From positions 1 to 46,488 of the forward strand of contig JAUZOA010000037.1 in assembly GCA_030706685.1 (NCBI GenBank): a stretch of 46,488 bases of DNA, read 5' to 3'. How positions within the stretch are numbered: position 1 is the stretch's first letter; every line of letters starts with the position of its first letter. Under the pieces are notes generated by a model, which saw only the letters and a program-made list of their open reading frames with translations, had not been told where the DNA came from and ran no database searches. Shown here piece after piece: positions 42,031-46,488 of the stretch. The translations under genes were made by a program, and so were the position numbers. The DNA is from Bacteroidota bacterium. GTDB lineage: Bacteria > Bacteroidota > Bacteroidia > Chitinophagales > Chitinophagaceae.

Positions 42031-42465
42031 CTACATCCTCGCCATATACCAATTCAGCTCTTTTTCTATTTTCTCATAATGGAAAAAGGCGGTGATATTT
42101 TTTTGCAGGCGCATGAAGGCCGTTTCGCTTTTGACAACATAATCAAATGCCCTATGATGCATACAGCTTATCGCCACATCAATTTTATCCTGGGAGGATA
42201 ACATGACAACCGGAATGTCGGGGCAGAGCGTTTTTATTTTATCCAGTGTTTCTATACCGTTCATCGCGTTTTTATCTATGCCGTTCAGGTGATAATCTAA
42301 AATAATCACATCCGGCTTTTTTGATAAATGTTCCAGGCAAAGTTCGCCTGTCGCGAAAGTTTCCACGGTGAAGTCGGTGTGATGAAGAAACTCGATTTCT
42401 AATGATTTCAAAAACAACGCATCGTCATCTACAAGGAAAAGATTTATTTTATTTTCGTTTTTCAT
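42031..42465 (-). CDS. Single-domain response regulator
   Basis: 144 aa, receiver only: acidic pocket VDDDALF, phosphoacceptor Asp57 in VIILDYHLNG, Ser/Thr in VVMLSSQDKID, Lys in FDYVVKSETAF. A C-terminal helix (HYEKIEKELNWYMARM) has no output domain. It overlaps the hybrid kinase stop by 4 nt and probably receives phosphate from that kinase's Hpt domain or acts as a sink. Third gene of the AraC / kinase / regulator operon. Confidence 0.93.
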   Translation of the reverse strand: MKNENKINLFLVDDDALFLKSLEIEFLHHTDFTVETFATGELCLEHLSKKPDVIILDYHLNGIDKNAMNGIETLDKIKTLCPDIPVVMLSSQDKIDVAISCMHHRAFDYVVKSETAFMRLQKNITAFFHYEKIEKELNWYMARM

Positions 42466-44486
42466 GGGTTCGTGTTTTTAATTATAGCAAACTCTTCTTC
42501 CAGTTCTTTACAGGCCCGGGCACAAATGTTTTCAAGCTGCAGAACCATGCCCGGTATTCCATCGGCCTGTTGCCGGGTGCTGGCGTATTCCTGTACTTTT
42601 TTTGCCATGTTTTCAAAATCCGTACTGATACCCATGATGGAAAATGAGGGAATCATTTTATGTATAGCCGCGTGCAATGAGCTCCAGTCTTTATCCCGTA
42701 AACTTTGTTTCATCATCCTGATCAAAGGCGGCGTTTGTTCCAGGTAAAGCGAGATCATTTCCATCATCAGTTTCGGGTCCGATTTGGTAAGACGGATTAA
42801 ATAGGCAAGATCAGTGCATTTTAATTTTTCAGAGGAACTATTTTCATTCCCTTTTTCTTTATCAGGGTTAGTTGGCGCAGGTTTTCTTATTAACCCGATT
42901 ATTTTACTGTACAATACTCTTTCGTCAACGGGCTTTGCGATATAATCATTCATGCCCACCGCTTTACATTTTGCCAGGTCAACAGTTGTTACATCAGCCG
43001 TTAAAGCAATGATGGGGATCTTAGACTTTAGGGTATTGCGAATGTATTCAGTAGCTTCAAACCCGTTCATTTCCGGCATCTGGAGGTCCATCAAAATAAT
43101 ATCATAAGGTTTAACGATTCCAGTAGAGACCTTTTGGGACAGTTTCTCGATCGCTATTTTTCCGTTAGCCGCAATATCCTGTTCAAACCCGAAATCATCC
43201 AGCAATGTTTTCATCAGTAACTGGTTGAGAGCTATATCCTCTACTACCAATACTTTAATGCTTTTAATTTCAGTATCCGGGCCCTGTATTTCTGTTTCTG
43301 CTCCGGCTTCCGCGTTTGTTTTTTGAAAGCTTAGAATAAAACTGAAAGTAGAACCCTCGCCTATTTTACTTTTCACACGTATACTTCCGCCCTGCGGCTC
43401 TACTAATTGTTTAACAATGGCCAACCCTAATCCCGTTCCCCCATACAACCTTGAAGTGCGGCTGGATGCCTGCTGAAAATTTTCAAAGATCTTTTCTAAT
43501 TTATCTTCTACTATCCCGATCCCCGTATCCATAACGGCAAATTCGATGGTGACTTTCTCGTCGTCTTCCTGCAGTAACTGTACCGTTACTGTAATTTTCC
43601 CGGTTGTTGTAAACTTTACCGCATTACTTAAAAGATTTAAAATGATCTGGTGCAGGCGCACAGCGTCGCCAAGCAGGACTTCAGGGATCCTGTTGTCGTA
43701 TTCCTTCACCAGTTCTAAATTCTTTTCACGGATCTTTGTCTCAAACAAATGAAGCATGGCCGATAAGGTCAACGCTAGTTTGAAGGGTGTTTGTTCAAAT
43801 GTCATTTTCCCGGCATCGACTTTTGCCAGGTCGAGTATGTCGTTAATGAGCACGATTAAGGCATCGCCGCTCATTTTTATGGCAGTTAAATATTCTTTTT
43901 GCTTGGCCGACAAATCTGTTTTCAGGAGTACTTTGGTGAAACCGATGATCGCATTCATGGGCGTGCGGATTTCATGGCTCATGTTGGATAGAAACTGCTG
44001 TTTAGCCTTTACGGCGTCTTCGGCAATTTGAGTAGCGCTTTCAGCTTTATTTTTTGCTTCTTCTGCGATCCCTGTTGCCAGCTCGGCTAACACGATTGCT
44101 TCGGTCAATTCTTTTTCAATTCTTTTTTGCTCGGTAATATCCCTGGCCACGACCACAGCTCCAAGTACATTTCCCTGGTAATCTTTATACACGGAACCGT
44201 TGAACAATACATCTGTCAACTTATGATCCTTAATGGTTAACGGGTAATCGGCTACAAACCCTTTTTCGAATACTTCCTGGTAAACCTCACGGGCCTTTTG
44301 TGGGTCTGTGAAATAATCAAAGAAATCGGTACCGGCAAGTTTTTCGCGTGTTACACCTGTAATATTAACGGTCGCCTGGTTCATACCGGTTATCTTACCT
44401 TCCGTACTGATAGTAACTAAGGGGTCCAGGCTGGCTTCTATTAAACTCCTGGCATATTGCGATTCCTGGCTTTGTATTGTTTTCAT
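42462..44486 (-). CDS. Cytosolic hybrid histidine kinase PAS-HisKA-HATPase-REC-Hpt
   Basis: 674 aa with no membrane segment. PAS domain at about 12-125 (LVTISTEGKITGMNQATVNI), a heptad linker with AEEAKNKAESATQIAEDAVK (130-165), HisKA His171 in SNMSHEIRTPMNAI, ATPase boxes (NLLSNAVKFT, DTGIGI, GGTGLGLAI), receiver Asp467 in ILMDLQMPEMNG, and a C-terminal Hpt with His609 in AAIHKMIPSFSIMG. All phosphorelay residues are present. It starts 4 nt after the AraC-family gene and overlaps the single receiver gene, so signal and transcription factor are produced together. It probably senses a cytoplasmic cue through the PAS domain; the cofactor is unknown. Confidence 0.94.
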   Translation of the reverse strand: MKTIQSQESQYARSLIEASLDPLVTISTEGKITGMNQATVNITGVTREKLAGTDFFDYFTDPQKAREVYQEVFEKGFVADYPLTIKDHKLTDVLFNGSVYKDYQGNVLGAVVVARDITEQKRIEKELTEAIVLAELATGIAEEAKNKAESATQIAEDAVKAKQQFLSNMSHEIRTPMNAIIGFTKVLLKTDLSAKQKEYLTAIKMSGDALIVLINDILDLAKVDAGKMTFEQTPFKLALTLSAMLHLFETKIREKNLELVKEYDNRIPEVLLGDAVRLHQIILNLLSNAVKFTTTGKITVTVQLLQEDDEKVTIEFAVMDTGIGIVEDKLEKIFENFQQASSRTSRLYGGTGLGLAIVKQLVEPQGGSIRVKSKIGEGSTFSFILSFQKTNAEAGAETEIQGPDTEIKSIKVLVVEDIALNQLLMKTLLDDFGFEQDIAANGKIAIEKLSQKVSTGIVKPYDIILMDLQMPEMNGFEATEYIRNTLKSKIPIIALTADVTTVDLAKCKAVGMNDYIAKPVDERVLYSKIIGLIRKPAPTNPDKEKGNENSSSEKLKCTDLAYLIRLTKSDPKLMMEMISLYLEQTPPLIRMMKQSLRDKDWSSLHAAIHKMIPSFSIMGISTDFENMAKKVQEYASTRQQADGIPGMVLQLENICARACKELEEEFAIIKNTNP

Positions 44487-44490
44487 TTAT

Positions 44491-45132
44491 TTATTGAGCC
44501 TTTGTAAAAGTTATTTTATTTTCTGTTATACCATTAGGTCCCGGTAACTCCTCCATAGCTGCCGGGGGAGATCCGATTTCTTCAATCGGGCTCCGTTTTT
44601 TGTCCCTTAGTTGCTTAAAGTGAGTAGGTGTCAACCCTGTAACTTTTTTAAACTGGTTGGATAAATGGGCCACACTGCTGTAATTCATTTTCCAGGCGAT
44701 TTCTGTAATGTTCAGTTCATCATACATGATCAATTCTTTTATGCGCTCAATTTTATGAGAGATGATGAAATGCTCGATTGTAGTGCCCTGGACTTCGGAG
44801 AACAGGTTGGCGAGGTAAGTATAATCGTAGTTTAATTTTTTGCTTAAAAAATCAGAGAAATTTACTTTGATCATTTCATCGGTGTGATGAACCATTTCGA
44901 TAATTGTATTTTTAATTTTTTCAATTAATATCGCTTTCTTGTCGTCCATTAATTGAAGCCCGGAGCCGAGCAAGGCTGTTTTTAATTGCTCACGCTGTTC
45001 TGAGGTAATTTTTTCCATGATCTCTACTTCACCCAGATCCACCACGATAAAATGGAGCCCAAGTTTTCTCAATTCTTCTTTTACCACGATCTTACAGCGG
45101 GCGCTTACCATGTATTTAATGTATATTTTCAA
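44491..45132 (-). CDS. AraC-family transcription regulator, candidate regulon activator
   Basis: 213 aa from TTG 45132 (GGAGG lies 10 nt upstream); ATG 45111 is the alternative. Longer readings are excluded because they run into the promoter at 45161-45228. The N-terminal part (KYMVSARCKIVVKEELRKLG, then IIVDLGEVEIMEKI-like sequence) is the small sensor-like region typical of a Chitinophagaceae subgroup. The C-terminal AraC double helix-turn-helix: NYDYTYLANLFSEVQGTTIE and ITEIAWKMNYSSVAHLSNQF, then KKVTGLTPTHFKQLR. AraC proteins commonly bind two direct half-sites 21 bp apart, the spacing seen in all seven composite promoters including its own. A Pro/Glu-rich tail of about 40 residues follows the domain. 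Confidence 0.9.
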   Translation of the reverse strand: MKIYIKYMVSARCKIVVKEELRKLGLHFIVVDLGEVEIMEKITSEQREQLKTALLGSGLQLMDDKKAILIEKIKNTIIEMVHHTDEMIKVNFSDFLSKKLNYDYTYLANLFSEVQGTTIEHFIISHKIERIKELIMYDELNITEIAWKMNYSSVAHLSNQFKKVTGLTPTHFKQLRDKKRSPIEEIGSPPAAMEELPGPNGITENKITFTKAQ

Positions 45133-45160
45133 ATAAATTTCTTCCTCCGGGTCAATAACG

Positions 45161-45228
45161 ATAAAGTTCCGCCTTTTTGCCCCGGGAATCATTATATAAT
45201 TAGTGAAAGAAGTTATACAATTCACACA
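45161..45228 (-). promoter_or_regulatory. Composite regulon promoter, site 6 (AraC operon)
   Basis: Minus strand: distal TGTGTGAATTGTATAAC (45228-45212), 12 nt, proximal TTATATAAT (45199-45191), 21 nt, -7 GAACTTTAT (45169-45161), the weakest -7 of the set. It predicts that the AraC/kinase/regulator operon controls itself. Confidence 0.85.
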
Positions 45229-45264
45229 TTGGTAATCCTGTACATCCCCTTGTCCCAAAGGAAA

Positions 45265-45332
45265 TATGTGAATTATGCAAGGATTTTGCGATTTCCTGTA
45301 ATGATTTCAAAAAAAGGGGATACTATTTTTAC
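45265..45332 (+). promoter_or_regulatory. Composite regulon promoter, site 7, divergent
   Basis: Plus strand: distal TATGTGAATTATGCAAG (45265-45281; 14 of 17 to TGTGTGAATTATGTAAC), 12 nt, proximal TCCTGTAAT (45294-45302), exactly 21 nt, -7 TATTTTTAC (45324-45332), a full match to TAnnTTTR. It points away from the AraC operon, back-to-back with site 6. Confidence 0.75.
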
Positions 45333-45338
45333 ATTAAG

Positions 45339-45412
45339 TAGTAACAGTAGGATTTGTCTCATGGTGATCCGGTTTAGTTAAAGCCCCTTTTATAGACAGG
45401 GGCTTATTTTTT
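45339..45412 (+). ncRNA. Putative ~74-nt regulated small RNA
   Basis: Transcription from site 7 should begin near 45339, about 7 nt after the -7 element, and end at the terminator 45380-45412. The RNA has no real ORF; ATG 45361 gives six codons, MVIRFS. It could be an independent small RNA or an attenuated leader of the antiporter gene, which starts at 45557. Only the promoter and terminator support it. Confidence 0.55.
45380..45412 (+). terminator. Terminator after site 7 transcript
   Basis: AAGCCCCT (45381-45388) pairs with AGGGGCTT (45398-45405), followed by ATTTTTT. The rest of the gap up to 45556 shows no further gene. Confidence 0.88.
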
Positions 45413-45556
45413 AACGTTTCCTTGCACAACCGGCCTGGTAATACAGGATTGAGTGTGATTGCAGGCATTTCATCTTTAAGCCGCTGTCTTTGTTCGGTAT
45501 TGTAATGGGTGATGGCACTATTTACTATCCAACCTGCTGCTGCTGAAAACCAAGGA

Positions 45557-46488
45557 ATGGAAAAATTCAGGATTGTTATTTTTATTTTGGCAGTTTTGAT
45601 CAGTTTGTCTGCTCTTATTGAAAAAATCAAGCTTCCTCATCCCATTTTTTTGGTATTGACAGGCTTTGCCATTGGCTTTATCCCTGCATTACCCGATCTT
45701 GCATTGGACCCGGATGTTGTCTTTCTTATCTTTTTACCTCCGTTGCTTTATGATGTTGCTTTCCGCACTTCCTGGCACGACTTTAAAAAAGATATCCGCC
45801 CTATATCCGCATTAGCCGTCAGTCTTGTTTTTTTTACAACGCTTGCTGTTGCCATTACGGCGCATTATTTCATACCGGCTTTTAGCTGGCCGCTGGCTTT
45901 TTTGCTGGGCGCCATTGTATCGCCGCCCGATGCAGTCGCGGCAACAGGGATCATTAAAGGTCTTCGTCTCGATAAACGGGTACTTACTATTCTCGAAGGC
46001 GAGAGCCTTGTTAATGATGCTTCCGCTTTGATCGCCTATCGGTATGCACTGACAGCCGTAACTACCGGGAGTTTTATACTCTGGCAGGCAGGGCTGCAGT
46101 TTTTACTGGTGGCCGGTGGCGGTATTCTCATCGGTATTCTTATTGGCTATATATTGGCTCTTGCTCATGCCAAAATGAACAATAACCCTATAGTAGAAAC
46201 GAGCCTTACTTTGTTAACGCCGTTTTTATCTTACCTCGCTGCAGAACAGGTTCATGTTTCAGGCATATTGGCTGTTGTCAGCACCGGCCTGGTCATATCG
46301 TGGCGCTCTCCTGAAATATTTTCTTACCAGACAAGAATGCGGACAAAAGTGGTCTGGGATACATTGATATTCTTATTGAATGGTTTTGTTTTTATTCTTA
46401 TCGGTCTCCAGTTGCCTGCTATTTTAAAGCAATTAGCCAGTTATACATTGGCAGAACTTATTGGCTATGGCATGCTCATTAGCCTGGC
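45557..46488 (+). CDS. CPA1-type Na+/H+ antiporter, 3' end off the window
   Basis: The first 310 residues are visible from the ATG at 45557 (MEKFRIVIFILAVLISLSAL). About nine membrane helices so far, including LDPDVVFLIFLPPLLYDVAF, the transport-site motif AIVSPPDAVAATGIIKGL (the PPDAVA of the NhaP/CPA1 family) and EGESLVNDASALIAY with the ND pair expected for electroneutral exchange. It exports Na+ or K+ in exchange for protons at the inner membrane and is used in pH and salt homeostasis. The small transcript and terminator upstream may attenuate it. It could belong to the same stress regulon through site 7, if the terminator is read through. Confidence 0.92.
   Translation, partial: MEKFRIVIFILAVLISLSALIEKIKLPHPIFLVLTGFAIGFIPALPDLALDPDVVFLIFLPPLLYDVAFRTSWHDFKKDIRPISALAVSLVFFTTLAVAITAHYFIPAFSWPLAFLLGAIVSPPDAVAATGIIKGLRLDKRVLTILEGESLVNDASALIAYRYALTAVTTGSFILWQAGLQFLLVAGGGILIGILIGYILALAHAKMNNNPIVETSLTLLTPFLSYLAAEQVHVSGILAVVSTGLVISWRSPEIFSYQTRMRTKVVWDTLIFLLNGFVFILIGLQLPAILKQLASYTLAELIGYGMLISL

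Noticed and set aside
45133-45258. Longer AraC reading frame starting at 45258
   Set aside because: Its first 42 codons cover the composite promoter, including the -7 element at 45161-45169, so translation must start downstream of about 45150.
45334-45630. 98-aa minus-strand ORF with a transposase-like look (ITHYNTEQRQ)
   Set aside because: It runs through the strong terminator at 45380-45412 and overlaps the antiporter start and site 7; no start signal or family motif is complete.

Overview
The window reads as chromosome of a Bacteroidota bacterium, most likely a member of the Chitinophagaceae. The evidence is the gene families (DUF2723 membrane protein, DUF4199, a TonB-dependent receptor with a carboxypeptidase-like N-terminal domain, a propeller sensor kinase paired with a LytTR regulator), promoters of the Bacteroidota TAnnTTTG type, and the near absence of Shine-Dalgarno sites. 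The family assignment comes from recognising protein types by eye; no search was run.

Layout. (1) 1-2.9 kb is an AT-rich accessory patch: a RhuM-family gene running off the left edge, an unknown 133-aa gene, two tandem tRNA-like sequences without a D arm, an IS1-type transposase and an unknown membrane protein. (2) 2.9-20.9 kb is mostly housekeeping: priA, a hybrid histidine kinase beside a frameshifted Hpt relic, an NAD(P)-binding protein divergent from murB, a VWA / GxxExxY / AAA+ ATPase cluster, a 1271-aa DUF2723 protein, a SAM hydrolase-type protein and an SDR. (3) 20.9-21.5 kb holds an intact tRNA-Lys, a GIY-YIG gene and a 5'-truncated tRNA-Lys copy whose sequence supplies the last codons and stop of the nuclease gene. 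(4) 21.6-25.9 kb holds small secreted and membrane proteins, a membrane-anchored LuxR-type protein and a DUF1624 protein, then about 0.8 kb of decayed or empty sequence.

(5) 25.9-36.4 kb looks like one regulated unit. A LytTR regulator and its propeller sensor kinase are divergent from a tandem family of NHL-repeat lipoproteins (the first copy collapsed) and a TonB-dependent receptor. A pair of ACCGATAGG-like boxes 21 bp apart lies upstream of both the lipoprotein array and the receptor, as expected for LytTR binding.

(6) 36.5-45.4 kb is the most striking part. Six minus-strand transcription units and one divergent plus-strand unit each carry the same composite promoter: a distal box TGTGTGAATNATGTAAY, a proximal box TTATGTAAC exactly 21 bp further on, then a -7 hexamer-like element YANNTTTRY another 20-21 nt downstream. 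The units are a GH130/glycosyltransferase operon, small membrane or secreted proteins (36.5, 40.6 and 41.6 kb), a short transcript with an interrupted reading frame (41.1 kb), an AraC-family regulator / hybrid kinase / response regulator operon (42.0-45.1 kb), and a short terminator-bounded RNA (45.3 kb). The simplest reading is an AraC-controlled, self-activating local regulon. The window ends inside a cation/proton antiporter gene.
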